Notes under the pieces: generated by a model
Databases searched by the model: none
The model's input: only the letters and a program-made list of their open reading frames with translations
Told to the model about the DNA's origin: nothing
Position numbers and translations under genes: made by a program
Shown here: one piece after another, positions 1 through 8,266 of the stretch
Numbering within the stretch: position 1 is the stretch's first letter
Layout of the letters: every line of letters begins with the position of its first letter
Assembly (NCBI GenBank): GCA_030612685.1
Contig: JAUWNK010000011.1
Span: forward strand, 1 to 32,095
Length of the DNA stretch: 32,095 nt
Reading direction: 5' to 3'
DNA from: Desulfobacteraceae bacterium
GTDB lineage: Bacteria; Desulfobacterota; DSM-4660; Desulfatiglandales; B25-G16

Positions 1-431
1 ATGAATTGTGGAAAAAGCGGTCAGGATATTTTCATCATGGGCCTACAGATTACCAAATCTTGGGAAACCTCTTCATCAGGCAAGGAAAAAACAGTTGATG
101 TTTTGATTAGTTAATGTATGAACTTTTTGGTTCAGTAGCTGACCACAATATCTTGCGGACCTTCCATCATCTTCTTTAAACTTAATTCATTGATTCCTAT
201 GCAATTCTTAAAGCCAATTTTTCTTGACTTAAGAATCTCTTTGTTCTTCTATTAACCAATGTTTTGTGTATGGAATGCGGCAAAAGCAGCCCAGAGGGAC
301 AACCTTGCACATCCAAGCCACTGTTGTTCAGAATTCCGAGCCAGAGTTGAATAAGAGCCAAACGTAGATTTATCCCGTGGAATTCGAAGACTATTCCACT
401 GGGACTTAACCCTAATGAGGGAGATGACCTA
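1..431. other. Left-edge region, no confident gene
   Basis: Frame 1 is open from base 1 to a TAA at 112-114 (38 codons), so the window may begin in the last codons of a plus-strand gene. The residues (beginning NCGKSGQDIF) match no family I recognise. The rest, 115-431, shows no convincing gene. A minus-strand open frame at 197-580 overlaps the start of the TPR gene, has no recognisable domain, and looks like chance. Confidence 0.35.
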
Positions 432-1694
432 ATGGGGATTTTGAAAATATTTTCTGGTAAAGATCCTGAAGAATACGAGCAAAAAGGGGATAGTTTTTTC
501 GAAACCACAAAATATGGACTCGCAAAAATTGAATATGAGGCGGCTCTAAACAAACTGGAAAGAAAATGTCCGAACAACACAGATCCTAAAAAACGGCTTC
601 AGGAAAAGATCCTCCACAGCAAGGAGGCCCTGGCTCTTCAACACAAACAGACAGGGGAAGAACTAATGAGGGCTGAAATGTTTGATGATGCGGAGGAGAT
701 AGTTCGTCTGGCTCTGGAATTGACAGAAGATCCAGAGCTAACAGTTGAACTCGAGGAACAGCTAAAAGAGATCCACAATCATTTTGCGGGAGAAGAGATT
801 AAAGATTTACCTGATTTCGACGTGCATATGGAAAATACTGAAAAAGCGCGTTACCAAGAGTCAGGGGAAGAATATTTTGCGGTCTTGTGCGGCTCATTGC
901 CTGAAGAAATGCAGAAAGCCTATCATAGTTATGGGAACACCTTTAAGGCCGGTTATGTGGCCCTAAATCAGGGAGATTTTGAGCTTGCAGCAGCCAAATT
1001 ATCCCATGCCATCGGAGAGAATCCATCACCACTTAGTTTTATCCCTCTCGAACTGGCCACAGCCTATCTGAACCTACAAAAATATGAAGAAGCTCGTGCT
1101 TTATTGGAAGATTTTATGAAAGAGCATCCTGATTCTATGCAAGGGTATCATCTCCTGTGTGAGATCTTTTGGGAAATAAAGGAGTTCGATCAGGCTCAAG
1201 AACTCCTTCTTTCTTGTCCGGAAGAGTTAGTTGACTCGATGCACATTCAGCTTCTTCGAGGCGAGACGCTCTTTCAGGCCAAAAGATATCAAGAAGCTGA
1301 ATCCCTCTACCTTGATTACCTGCAATCTTCCGGTTGGGATGAAAAAATTGCTCGATTGCTGGCCAAAACTTATGAGGCACTTTTTGAAAAGGAGAAAGCC
1401 CGAGATTTATACGGTGAGATAATGAGGCAATGTCGAGGTTGTGGTGTTCGGATCGATACTTTCATCAAACAAAGATACGCGGATCTATGTTTTGAGTCCG
1501 GAAAATACTCAACAGATATTTTGGAACTATATCTTTCCCTGGTTCAAGAAGATCCGGATAACAAAGCTCATTATTATAAAAAGATCAGCCAAATTCACTC
1601 TGCTCAGGGAAATGAACAAGAAGCCCGGCGGTACCAATTATTCGCTCATAAGCTGAAAGGTAATGGCCGAGAACGTAAAGGGGGACATCCTTAA
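432..1694 (+). CDS. TPR-repeat protein
   Basis: A 420-residue protein with no signal peptide or membrane segment, so probably cytoplasmic. Helix-turn-helix pairs typical of tetratricopeptide repeats run from about residue 165 to 400, for example around GDFELAAAKLSHAIGENP (181-198), YEEARALLEDF and YQEAESLYLDYL. The N-terminal 130 residues are charged and helical. TPR arrays bind other proteins; no enzymatic motif is seen, so the partner and role are unknown. The start is supported by a GAGGGAG ribosome-binding site at about 417-423. The last residues (KGGHP) and the stop codon are supplied by a dispersed palindromic repeat, so the native C-terminus may have been altered by insertion of that element. 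It faces a convergent PPIase/NFACT-R pair. The TPR assignment is firm, the function is not. Confidence 0.8.
   Translation: MGILKIFSGKDPEEYEQKGDSFFETTKYGLAKIEYEAALNKLERKCPNNTDPKKRLQEKILHSKEALALQHKQTGEELMRAEMFDDAEEIVRLALELTEDPELTVELEEQLKEIHNHFAGEEIKDLPDFDVHMENTEKARYQESGEEYFAVLCGSLPEEMQKAYHSYGNTFKAGYVALNQGDFELAAAKLSHAIGENPSPLSFIPLELATAYLNLQKYEEARALLEDFMKEHPDSMQGYHLLCEIFWEIKEFDQAQELLLSCPEELVDSMHIQLLRGETLFQAKRYQEAESLYLDYLQSSGWDEKIARLLAKTYEALFEKEKARDLYGEIMRQCRGCGVRIDTFIKQRYADLCFESGKYSTDILELYLSLVQEDPDNKAHYYKKISQIHSAQGNEQEARRYQLFAHKLKGNGRERKGGHP
1676..1694. repeat. REP-like repeat R1, copy 1
   Basis: TAAAGGGGGACATCCTTAA. The same string occurs at 8436-8454, and degenerate forms occur at 6079-6093, 6650-6667 and 8206-8218. 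Its GGGGAC core and A/T-rich flank resemble the short palindromic ends mobilised by IS200-like REP-associated transposases in other bacteria; that link is inference, as no such transposase lies in the window. Confidence 0.6.
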
Positions 1695-1764
1695 TTAATT
1701 CAATAACTTTTCTCTGGCCGGAAAGCTCTGTGTGAGGGTGAAGGAGGCAGATCCCCCTTCTTTC

Positions 1765-2187
1765 TCAACTGAAAGGGTGACCCAAGTCTTCCTTGAAACC
1801 GGAGATATCAGTAAAATAGTGCAGGCCCGGCCGAACCTTAAAAACGGTCTCTTTTCGTATCCGGACCGTGCCCGGCCTGGCGCCCCTGGGCTTTTTGACG
1901 TATCGGGCCCTCGTGCATGAGACTGCCACGATGCCACCCTTTCGCGCCTTGCTATGAAAGGCAGCGACAGCGGCTGCACGCTTGAGGGTCTCACGGTCGG
2001 GATCTTCATCGGGCCTTGCCCTGAGGATCACGTGGCTTCCGGGCATGGCCCGCACGTGAAACCAGTAGTCGTTTGGGTGTGCCGCCTCGAGGCTCAGGAA
2101 GTCGTTGTCCTCATCGCTCTTACCGGCAAGCACTTTCCAGCCTCCGGGAAGCTCATACTCATATATATTGTGCCGTGCTCTGTCCAT
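1765..2187 (-). CDS. Stand-alone NFACT-R (DUF814) RNA-binding domain protein
   Basis: About 140 residues made almost entirely of the NFACT-R domain, the RNA-binding C-terminal part of RqcH/Rqc2/FbpA proteins. Hallmarks are WKVLAGKSDEDNDFLSL, the NDYWFHVRAMPGSHVIL stretch, and a basic tail with the KETVFKVRP strand. The NFACT-N, HhH and coiled-coil parts of full-length RqcH are absent, so this is the short form known from various Gram-negatives, not obviously a truncated gene. I chose the ATG at 2187, which starts MDRARHN where the domain begins and has GGGA just upstream. An upstream ATG at 2229 would overlap the preceding PPIase gene by 13 bases. It follows that gene directly on the same strand, so the two are probably cotranscribed. 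The domain is confident. The role (tRNA or nascent-chain handling at the ribosome) is inferred. Confidence 0.8.
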   Translation of the reverse strand: MDRARHNIYEYELPGGWKVLAGKSDEDNDFLSLEAAHPNDYWFHVRAMPGSHVILRARPDEDPDRETLKRAAAVAAFHSKARKGGIVAVSCTRARYVKKPRGARPGTVRIRKETVFKVRPGLHYFTDISGFKEDLGHPFS

Positions 2188-2216
2188 GCCCAGGTCCCAT
2201 GGCAATTCATGCCCTG

Positions 2217-2708
2217 TTAGCAACCGCATGAAGAACAGTCACAGCCCTGGCCGCACTCGTCCGGGTCCTGAGTCGGTGTGCTGCTGATTCCTACCACCTC
2301 GATTTCAAAGTGCAACACCTCCCCGGCTAAGGGGTAGTTTATGTCCGAAGTCACATTTTCATCATCCACCTGGACAATGCTAGCGGGGATCTGCTGCCCT
2401 TCCTGGGAGCGAATGCCAACTATCTGGCCAACCTGGAGATCTATTTCAGGAGGAACCTCTGCCCTGGCAAATACGCGCTTAAGGCTTTCGTCTCTTTGCC
2501 CGTAGGCATCTTCCGGCTCAATGTTGAAGCTCTTTTTTTCGTTCAACGACATCCCAAGAAGCGCCTCCTCAAACCCCTTTATCACATTGCCTGCGCCAAT
2601 CTGTATTTCAAGGGGCTGACGCCCGCTGCTGGTATCGAATACCTCCCCGTTTTGAAGTGTTCCCTTGTAATCCACACTGACAAATATGCCGTTTTCAACT
2701 TTTTCCAT
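2217..2708 (-). CDS. slyD: SlyD-like FKBP-type peptidyl-prolyl cis-trans isomerase
   Basis: 163 residues. The FKBP core is split in the SlyD manner: VDYKGTLQNGEVFDTS (12-27) and GAGNVIKGFEEALLGM (38-53), then an insert-in-flap chaperone domain from about 73 to 125, then the closing strand LHFEIEVVGI. The C-terminus holds five cysteines at 152-163 (CGQGCDCSSCGC), a metal-binding tail like the Ni-binding end of SlyD. It should catalyse prolyl isomerisation and act as a folding chaperone in the cytoplasm. AAGGA lies about 8 bases before the ATG. The stop region touches the NFACT-R gene downstream, suggesting a two-gene operon linking nascent-chain folding to ribosome-associated RNA binding. Family assignment is strong; the symbol is by resemblance. 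Confidence 0.88.
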   Translation of the reverse strand: MEKVENGIFVSVDYKGTLQNGEVFDTSSGRQPLEIQIGAGNVIKGFEEALLGMSLNEKKSFNIEPEDAYGQRDESLKRVFARAEVPPEIDLQVGQIVGIRSQEGQQIPASIVQVDDENVTSDINYPLAGEVLHFEIEVVGISSTPTQDPDECGQGCDCSSCGC

Positions 2709-2930
2709 GAGAGCTTCCTTTGATTTAAATTGTTAACTCATATAAGTTAGGCATGAAACTGACCAGGTCAAGTCCGTTCTTTCGGATTTTCTGTGGCTCA
2801 AGTGAGTTGGGGTCCCATCTGAAGATTGAGGGTCACACCTCGACTAATTACTGAAAAGCAATGCTTCCAGCTAATCAGGAGAGATCCGGTTGACTTATTA
2901 AATCAGGACACTACCAATTTTGGTATTTTA

Positions 2931-2959
2931 TTGACAATTTGTTATGTTTCAAAGATAAA
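2931..2959 (+). promoter_or_regulatory. Candidate lepA promoter
   Basis: TTGACA at 2931-2936, a 17-base spacer, then GATAAA at 2954-2959. Transcription would begin near 2966, 28 bases before the lepA ATG. It lies inside the upstream-extended reading frame, which argues against any start before 2994. Confidence 0.6.
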
Positions 2960-2993
2960 GGGTATTCATCGCCAACGGTTGAACCTAACGGAC

Positions 2994-4790
2994 ATGACTC
3001 AGATAAGAAATTTCAGCATCATCGCTCACATCGATCACGGTAAATCCACCCTGGCCGATCGTCTTATTCAATATACCGGCCTGGTCAGCGAACGGGATTT
3101 CCGGAATCAGATCCTGGACACCATGGACCTGGAAAGGGAAAGGGGCATTACGATCAAGAGCCAGACCGTGACCCTCCCCTATGCCGACAGAAGCGGCCAG
3201 GAATACGATCTCAATTTAATCGATACGCCGGGGCACGTGGATTTTTCATACGAGGTCAGCCGCTCCCTGTCCTCCTGTGAGGGGGTGCTTCTCCTGGTGG
3301 ACGCCTCCCAGGGCATCCAGGCCCAGACCCTTGCCAATCTTTATATGGCCATGGAGCACGATCTGGCCATCATTCCGGTCATTAACAAGATTGACCTCCC
3401 TTCCGCGGATGTGGACCGGGTCAAGGATGAGATTGAAAACGAACTGGGTCTGGATTCGGACCAAATCATCCTGTGCTCCGCCAAGGAAGGGACCGGCATT
3501 GAGGCCGTTTTCGAGGCCATTGTGAACCGAATCCCCCCTCCTGCCGGGAAAGAAGATAATCCCCTGACCGCCTTGATCTTTGATGCAGCCTATGATCTCT
3601 TCCGGGGTGTCATTATCAGTTGCCGGGTCTTTGACGGGACCCTGGGCCCAGGTGACATCATCCGTCTGATGTCTAAAGGCGCCGCTTACAGGGTGGAGGA
3701 GGTAGGATGCTTTTGCCTGAACAAGGAACCCCGTGACAGGCTTTCTGCCGGAGATGTAGGTTATGTTATAGCCGGCATAAAGACCGTGAGCGACACCCGC
3801 GTGGGGGACACGATTACCCTGGACGGCCGGCCAGCGCCCACAGCCCTCCCAGGCTTCCAGGAGGCCAAGCCGGTTGTCTTTTCTTCCATATACCCTATTG
3901 CCTCCGACGACTATCACTCGCTTGCGGATGCACTGGAGAAATACAAACTCAATGATGCGGCCCTGACCTATGAGAAAGATTCATCCGCAGCCCTTGGCCA
4001 GGGATTTCGATGTGGTTTTCTCGGACTCCTCCATCTGGAGATTGTGCAGCAGAGGCTTGAACGGGAATACGATCAGTCCTTTATCATGACCGTTCCGAGC
4101 GTCCAGTACCGTTTTACCCTGGAGGATGGCCATTGCCTTTCGGTAGACAACCCCCAGTATTACCCCGATCCCATTGTCATCAGGGGATCTGAAGAGCCGT
4201 TCATTCAGGCAAGCATCCTGATCCCGGAGCGCTATATGGGGGCGGTCATGAAGCTCTGTCTGGATCGCCGGGGCGAGAATTCCCGATTCACCTATCCTTC
4301 CACCGGGCGGATCGAGATCCGCTTCGACATGCCCCTTGCAGAGGTCATCGTGGATTTCTATGACAGGCTTAAGACCATTACCCAGGGATACGGATCCTTT
4401 GACTACGACTTCATCGGTTACCGCGAGAGTGATCTGGTGAAACTCGATATCCTGGTCAACGGTGAGAAGGTCGATGCCCTGTCGATTATCGTCCACAAGG
4501 ATCGGGCCAGGGATTGGGCCGTGCGGGCATGCGACAGGCTCAAGGACGAAATTCCCAGGCATCAATTCAAGATCGCCATACAGGGTGCCATCGGCGGGAA
4601 GATTATTTCCCGGTCCACCGTCTCCCCCTTTCGCAAGGATGTCACGGCCAAATGCTATGGCGGGGATATCACCCGGAAACGAAAGCTCCTGGAAAAACAG
4701 AAAAAAGGAAAAAAACGGATGAAGATTGTAGGTTCGGTTATGATCCCGCAGAAGGCCTTTGTGGCGGTCCTGAAATCGGAAGATGAGTGA
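2994..4790 (+). CDS. lepA: Elongation factor 4 (LepA), ribosome back-translocase GTPase
   Basis: 598 residues, the usual LepA length. GTPase motifs are clear: G1 AHIDHGKST, the G2 region ERERGITIKSQT, G3 DTPGHVDF and G4 NKID. The LepA-specific C-terminal domain follows (VMIPQKAFVAVLK at the end). LepA binds the ribosome and remobilises stalled or mistranslocated complexes, and is also implicated in 30S maturation. The frame is open further upstream to a TTG at 2826, but family length, the start MTQIRNFSIIAHIDHGK and a promoter at 2931-2959 all point to the ATG at 2994. The next gene, hemW, starts at the lepA stop codon, the common lepA-hemW pairing. Very secure. Confidence 0.97.
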   Translation: MTQIRNFSIIAHIDHGKSTLADRLIQYTGLVSERDFRNQILDTMDLERERGITIKSQTVTLPYADRSGQEYDLNLIDTPGHVDFSYEVSRSLSSCEGVLLLVDASQGIQAQTLANLYMAMEHDLAIIPVINKIDLPSADVDRVKDEIENELGLDSDQIILCSAKEGTGIEAVFEAIVNRIPPPAGKEDNPLTALIFDAAYDLFRGVIISCRVFDGTLGPGDIIRLMSKGAAYRVEEVGCFCLNKEPRDRLSAGDVGYVIAGIKTVSDTRVGDTITLDGRPAPTALPGFQEAKPVVFSSIYPIASDDYHSLADALEKYKLNDAALTYEKDSSAALGQGFRCGFLGLLHLEIVQQRLEREYDQSFIMTVPSVQYRFTLEDGHCLSVDNPQYYPDPIVIRGSEEPFIQASILIPERYMGAVMKLCLDRRGENSRFTYPSTGRIEIRFDMPLAEVIVDFYDRLKTITQGYGSFDYDFIGYRESDLVKLDILVNGEKVDALSIIVHKDRARDWAVRACDRLKDEIPRHQFKIAIQGAIGGKIISRSTVSPFRKDVTAKCYGGDITRKRKLLEKQKKGKKRMKIVGSVMIPQKAFVAVLKSEDE

Positions 4791-5904
4791 GATGAACCGG
4801 CCGGGCCTGTATGTACATGTCCCGTTCTGCCGGACAAAATGCCCCTATTGTGATTTCTATTCCGTTACCTCCCTTTCTCTGGTCCCGGCGTGGCTGGATG
4901 CCCTTCAACGGGAAGTACTCATCTACAGGGACCGCTTTGGATCCTTTGACTCCCTCTATCTGGGCGGCGGAACACCTACAATCCTCGGATCCAGGGAATT
5001 GACCCGGTTAATGGAGGTCCTTTTTCAAGATCTTTCCTTCTCACGGGACCCGGAAATCACCATTGAGGCCAATCCGGACGATATTACCAAAGAGAAAACG
5101 GCCCTGCTTCGGGACCTCGGGTTCAACCGGATCAGTCTCGGGGTCCAGTCCTTGAATGAGAAAGAGTTGCAATTTCTTCAAAGACGACACAGCGCAAAAC
5201 AGGCCGAAGAGGCCATAGAAATAATCCAGGCCTCCGGCTATACAAACCTGGGCATCGATCTCATGTACGGATTGCCCGGCCAGGATGAATCGGTCTGGAT
5301 GGCCACCCTGAGACGAATCCTAGTGTACAATCCGGCCCACATCTCCTGCTACCAAATGACCATCTCCAAGGGGACGCCCTTTTACAGGATGCTCAAACAG
5401 GGACGCATTCAAGCCACCGGTGAGGAGCGGGAAAGGGCCTTTTTCCTCCTGACTTCCGCCTATCTGGAAGAGAATGGATATGTCCATTACGAGATTTCCA
5501 ACTTTGCCAGGGAAGAGAAGACCATGTCCAGGCACAATATCAAGTACTGGCGCCATGTCCCCTATTTGGGGCTCGGGCCGTCGGCCCACTCTTTTCTGAA
5601 AGGCCTCCGGTGGTGGAACCTGCGATCCGTTGACGGATACTGTCAAGCCCTTGACTGTGGGAGAAGGCCTGTTGAAGACCGTGAAAGACTCACGGAGGAG
5701 CAGGTCTGGCTTGAATCCCTGTTCCTGGGTTTTCGAACAAGAGAGGGCGTCAAAAGAAAACTTATTGAAGGCAGCCCCAATTCAGGCAGTACTCTCAGGG
5801 AGATTCGATCAGCGGGCCTCGTGACCCTTCATGGAGACCGGATAATTCCGACCCGCGAAGGGTTTATTCTGGCGGACAGCCTGCCCCTCCTCTTTTCCCA
5901 TTAG
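4783..5904 (+). CDS. hemW: HemW-like radical SAM heme chaperone
   Basis: 373 residues. The radical-SAM cluster motif is C16-x3-C20-x2-C23 (FCRTKCPYCDF), followed by the GGGTPT SAM-binding strand, the EANPDD stretch and the HemN C-terminal region. Proteins of this kind were long annotated as oxygen-independent coproporphyrinogen oxidase, but the HemW subgroup binds heme and lacks the extra residues needed for that reaction. Length and the lepA neighbourhood favour HemW. The ATG at 4783 overlaps lepA by 8 bases. A second ATG at 4792, one base after the lepA stop, has better spacing from GGAAG (4778-4782) and may be the true start. Translationally coupled to lepA. Confidence 0.92.
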   Translation: MSEMNRPGLYVHVPFCRTKCPYCDFYSVTSLSLVPAWLDALQREVLIYRDRFGSFDSLYLGGGTPTILGSRELTRLMEVLFQDLSFSRDPEITIEANPDDITKEKTALLRDLGFNRISLGVQSLNEKELQFLQRRHSAKQAEEAIEIIQASGYTNLGIDLMYGLPGQDESVWMATLRRILVYNPAHISCYQMTISKGTPFYRMLKQGRIQATGEERERAFFLLTSAYLEENGYVHYEISNFAREEKTMSRHNIKYWRHVPYLGLGPSAHSFLKGLRWWNLRSVDGYCQALDCGRRPVEDRERLTEEQVWLESLFLGFRTREGVKRKLIEGSPNSGSTLREIRSAGLVTLHGDRIIPTREGFILADSLPLLFSH

Positions 5905-6266
5905 ACCTTGCGAACACCTTTGAACGATGCCAACCGGTTTAAATGGGGTTCACTGGAATTTTTTACATTTCCCCGGGAAGCTGAGAAAATGGGGACTTAC
6001 GGACTTCCTGGACGTTGTTGACCCCGGTTAAATAAAATCAATGACAATTTAACTGGGCAGGATAGGTTGAATAACTATGAAGGGACATCCGTAAAAAAGT
6101 AAATAACTTCTTCAATATCAAGATCACATGGGCAGAATAATCCAACCAAAAGGACCAAAAGGCAGTTTAAAATGTGATTTGTGTTGTTTACTAATTGTAC
6201 AAATTTAAAGACCACGTTCCTAAACAAATAACCCTTTCCATTCGGAAGAAATGGGCAAACAAATCA
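5905..6266. other. Intergenic region with one arm of a direct repeat
   Basis: No gene is recognisable between hemW and yciH. It holds the first copy of a ~70-bp repeat (6011-6080) and a degenerate R1 motif (GAAGGGACATCC at 6079-6090). No clear intrinsic terminator follows hemW. Confidence 0.5.
6011..6080. repeat. 70-bp direct repeat DR, copy 1
   Basis: Begins GACGTTGTTGACCCCGG and ends GAATAACTATGA. It is nearly identical to 8246-8315 in the same orientation. Inside is an inverted repeat GTTAAAT ... ATTTAAC extended imperfectly by CCC/GGG, so it can fold. Confidence 0.85.
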
Positions 6267-6641
6267 ATGAATGACAGCCGATTGGTTTATTCAACAGAAA
6301 CAGGCCGAATCTGCCCTGAATGCGGCAAGCCGGTTTCCGCATGCTCCTGCAAAAAAAAGAAGGATGTTGAAGCCGATAAGCAGCCAACAGGCTATCCCAA
6401 CGACGGCACAATCAGGATACAACGGGAAGTCAAAGGGCGTAAAGGTAAAATTGTCACAGCCGTCTTCGGTGTCCCGCTTGTAAACGAGGAACTACAGAAA
6501 TTTGCCAAAACATTAAAGCGCCGCTGTGCTGCCGGTGGATCCGTTAAGGACGGAGTTATTGTAATCCAGGGGGATCACCGGCAAACATTATTGGATGAGA
6601 TCAAGAAACACGGATACACCGCAAAGCTCGCCGGCGGTTAA
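6267..6641 (+). CDS. yciH: YciH/SUI1 (eIF1-like) translation factor
   Basis: 124 residues from the ATG at 6267; the frame is open further upstream only from a weak TTG at 6195. A short cysteine-rich knuckle comes first (CPECGKPVSACSC, about 16-28). Then comes the SUI1/eIF1 fold: TIRIQREVKGRKGKIVTAVFGV, LKRRCAAGGSVKDGVIVIQGD, and a C-terminal helix. The GG-x-V-KDG-x-I-x-IQGDHR signature is diagnostic. In E. coli YciH discriminates against aberrant initiation complexes under stress. It leads a group of small RNA-binding-type genes bracketed by direct repeats. No strong ribosome-binding site is seen at 6267, so the exact start is less sure than the family. Confidence 0.88.
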   Translation: MNDSRLVYSTETGRICPECGKPVSACSCKKKKDVEADKQPTGYPNDGTIRIQREVKGRKGKIVTAVFGVPLVNEELQKFAKTLKRRCAAGGSVKDGVIVIQGDHRQTLLDEIKKHGYTAKLAGG

Positions 6642-7149
6642 AACGCGAGTAAAGGGGGGCGTCCATAAAAATATAAGATACCTATATATCGATGGAGTTA
6701 TTTAGTATCTTATGGACGTTCCGGAGGCTGTGTTGTTGCTGAAATTTCTCAAAACAGCAACATGAAACCGGCCATCGAACAAGTTTTAATCAAATAAACA
6801 GTCTGGCAATATGGGTGCATCTTAAATTTATCTGCCCTATCTTTCTCATATGATTGGAAAAAGATCTGATTTCAAACATGTGAAATGTGAAACAAAAGAT
6901 CGCCCCATCCGATCAGGATTTAAAAAATGTCAAATGTCAGGGGTATAACTCAGTTTCACTGATGTGTTAATATTTAAATAAAATAAATATTTAGCTTGCT
7001 ATTACGCATAAAGGTGCTTAGTATGTACCATCAATTAAGTCCCGCCGTAAATTAGCGGGATGGTTTCTCTCTGTGGGAATTATCCGTTTTTTAAACGATA
7101 TCATCCTTCAGTTTGTAACGTTGAAATTTTTTGAAAGGAGGATGATATT
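6642..7149. other. Intergenic region: folded REP-like element and csp leader
   Basis: About 500 bases without a gene. At 6650-6718 lies an inverted repeat in which CGTCC plus ATAAGATAC on the left faces GTATCTTAT plus GGACG on the right; it includes an R1-like motif and could act as the yciH terminator or be a REP insertion. From 6740 to 6990 the sequence is A/T-rich with nothing recognisable. The csp promoter and leader occupy the end. Confidence 0.5.
6996..7024 (+). promoter_or_regulatory. Candidate cspA-1 promoter
   Basis: TTGCTA at 6996-7001, a 17-base spacer, TAGTAT at 7019-7024. The start would be near 7031, giving a leader of about 120 bases, as in many cold-shock genes. The leader contains a hairpin TCCCGC (7040-7045) / GCGGGA (7055-7060). 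Confidence 0.5.
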
Positions 7150-7350
7150 ATGACAAATGGAACTGTTAAGTGGTTTAATGATCAAAAAGGTTTTGGATTC
7201 ATCGAGCAGGAAGACGGACCGGATGTATTTGTGCATCATAGCGCAATCAATGCGACCGGTTTTAAATCCCTCAGTGAAGGTGCGCACGTGACCTTTGACA
7301 TTGAGCAAGGGTCAAAAGGTCCGGCTGCTGCCAATGTGACCGTTGTCTAA
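7150..7350 (+). CDS. cspA: Cold-shock protein, CspA family
   Basis: 66 residues, one complete cold-shock domain. RNP1 (KGFGFIEQ) and RNP2 (VFVHHSAI) are intact, preceded by GTVKWFNDQ. It binds single-stranded RNA and DNA and melts secondary structure; whether it is cold-induced cannot be told from sequence. A very strong ribosome-binding site (GAAAGGAGG, ending about 8 bases before the ATG) and a long leader suggest post-transcriptional control. It is followed by its own terminator. A paralogue lies at 13310-13510. Confidence 0.96.
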   Translation: MTNGTVKWFNDQKGFGFIEQEDGPDVFVHHSAINATGFKSLSEGAHVTFDIEQGSKGPAAANVTVV

Positions 7351-7370
7351 CTTGCTTTTTAAGCCAATTA

Positions 7371-7405
7371 AAGGCATCTCCTGTGAAACGGGGGATGCCT
7401 TTTTT
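7371..7405 (+). terminator. Intrinsic terminator after cspA-1
   Basis: Stem AAGGCATCTCC / GGGGGATGCCTT around a short loop, ending in a T-run at 7400-7405. It lies about 20 bases after the csp stop codon. Confidence 0.85.
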
Positions 7406-7504
7406 AATGCTCGCTCGCATCAAACCACAATTATTCCGGCTGAGATCCTTTTCCCTGTTATCACCGATCTTATCGATCCGGCAACCGACCAGAAAGGAAA
7501 CGCC

Positions 7505-7657
7505 ATGGCAAAACCTAATTACCAGTTCAAGAAACGTCAGAAAGAATTGGCCAAGAAAAAAAAGAAAGAGGAAAAAAGGAAACGCAAGCTTGAAAACAAG
7601 GCGGTTGAAACCGATGAAACTGAAAAAGACCCGACCCCTTCAGTGGAGGACCGGTAA
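7505..7657 (+). CDS. Small lysine-rich conserved hypothetical protein
   Basis: 50 residues from the ATG at 7505, preceded by AGAAAGGAAACGCC, a good ribosome-binding site. The frame is open upstream, but the upstream part covers the csp terminator and is unlikely to be coding. The N-terminal MAKPNYQFKKRQKELAKKKK matches a type of small basic protein I know as a hypothetical in many proteobacteria. The C-terminal half is acidic. The strong positive charge suggests nucleic-acid or ribosome contact, which is inference. It sits between cspA and the S1-like gene. Confidence 0.75.
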   Translation: MAKPNYQFKKRQKELAKKKKKEEKRKRKLENKAVETDETEKDPTPSVEDR

Positions 7658-7696
7658 GCATAGGGACCGACCAGCACCAATTGCCGGAGCTATACA

Positions 7697-8266
7697 ATGG
7701 TAATAATTGAACATAAAAAAGGCCGGGCGAAAGAGAAGCAGTCGGGTTTTCATGAGGGCCAGAAGGTGGCGCTGCTCATCTCCTCTCGAACCGAGATGGG
7801 ATTTGTCGCCGTCATCAACGGCACCCACAAGGGCATCCTGTATAAAAACGAAGTGTTTCAGCCGCTGAAAATCGGCCAGAAAATTGACGGGTTTATCAGA
7901 AAAGTGCGTGACGACAAAAAAATAGATCTTCGCCTGCAAAAGCCCGGCTACAAAGCCATCGAACCCCTGTCCCGAAAAATTATGGACAAATTACAGCAAC
8001 AGGGCGGGTTTATCGCGGTCACCGATAAAAGCCGGCCGAACGTAATTGCCGACCTTTTCGGCGTCAGCAAAAAAACATTCAAGAAGACCATCGGCAACCT
8101 GTACAAAAAAAGGCTGATTGCCCTCGAAAAAAACGGCATCCGGCTGCTGGAAAAAAAAGTAAAAAACCCTGCCCAGAGGTCAGGTGTCCAACACAAACAT
8201 GAATATAAAGGGGGACGGAATATAAAAAGGGGAATAGAAGTCAGGGACGTTGTTGACCCCTGTTAA
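7697..8266 (+). CDS. S1-like/winged-helix RNA-binding protein (CvfB/YitL C-terminal type)
   Basis: 189 residues. Residues about 18-90 match the S1-like unit of CvfB/YitL (GQKVALLISSRTEMGFVAVINGTHKGILYKNEVF, then KIGQKIDGFIRKVR). Residues about 95-155 match its winged helix (GGFIAVTDKSRPNVIADLFGVSKKTFKKTIGNLYKKRLI). Full-length CvfB has additional N-terminal S1 units that are missing here, so this is a short version or a shortened gene. The start at 7697 has GGAG 7 bases upstream. The last ~20 residues (KGGRNIKRGIEVRDVVDPC) and the stop codon are encoded by R1-like and DR repeats, so the native end has probably been replaced. RNA binding is expected; the target is unknown. Confidence 0.75.
   Translation: MVIIEHKKGRAKEKQSGFHEGQKVALLISSRTEMGFVAVINGTHKGILYKNEVFQPLKIGQKIDGFIRKVRDDKKIDLRLQKPGYKAIEPLSRKIMDKLQQQGGFIAVTDKSRPNVIADLFGVSKKTFKKTIGNLYKKRLIALEKNGIRLLEKKVKNPAQRSGVQHKHEYKGGRNIKRGIEVRDVVDPC

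Noticed and set aside
197-580. 127-codon minus-strand open frame
   Set aside because: It overlaps the well-supported start of the TPR gene, has no domain, and has no convincing ribosome-binding site.
2826-2993. N-terminal extension of LepA from a TTG
   Set aside because: The added 56 residues match nothing in LepA, and a good promoter lies inside them.
3246-3917. Long minus-strand open frame inside lepA (and similar ones in typA, rnd, hemW)
   Set aside because: These are shadows of strongly conserved genes on the other strand, with no recognisable protein content.
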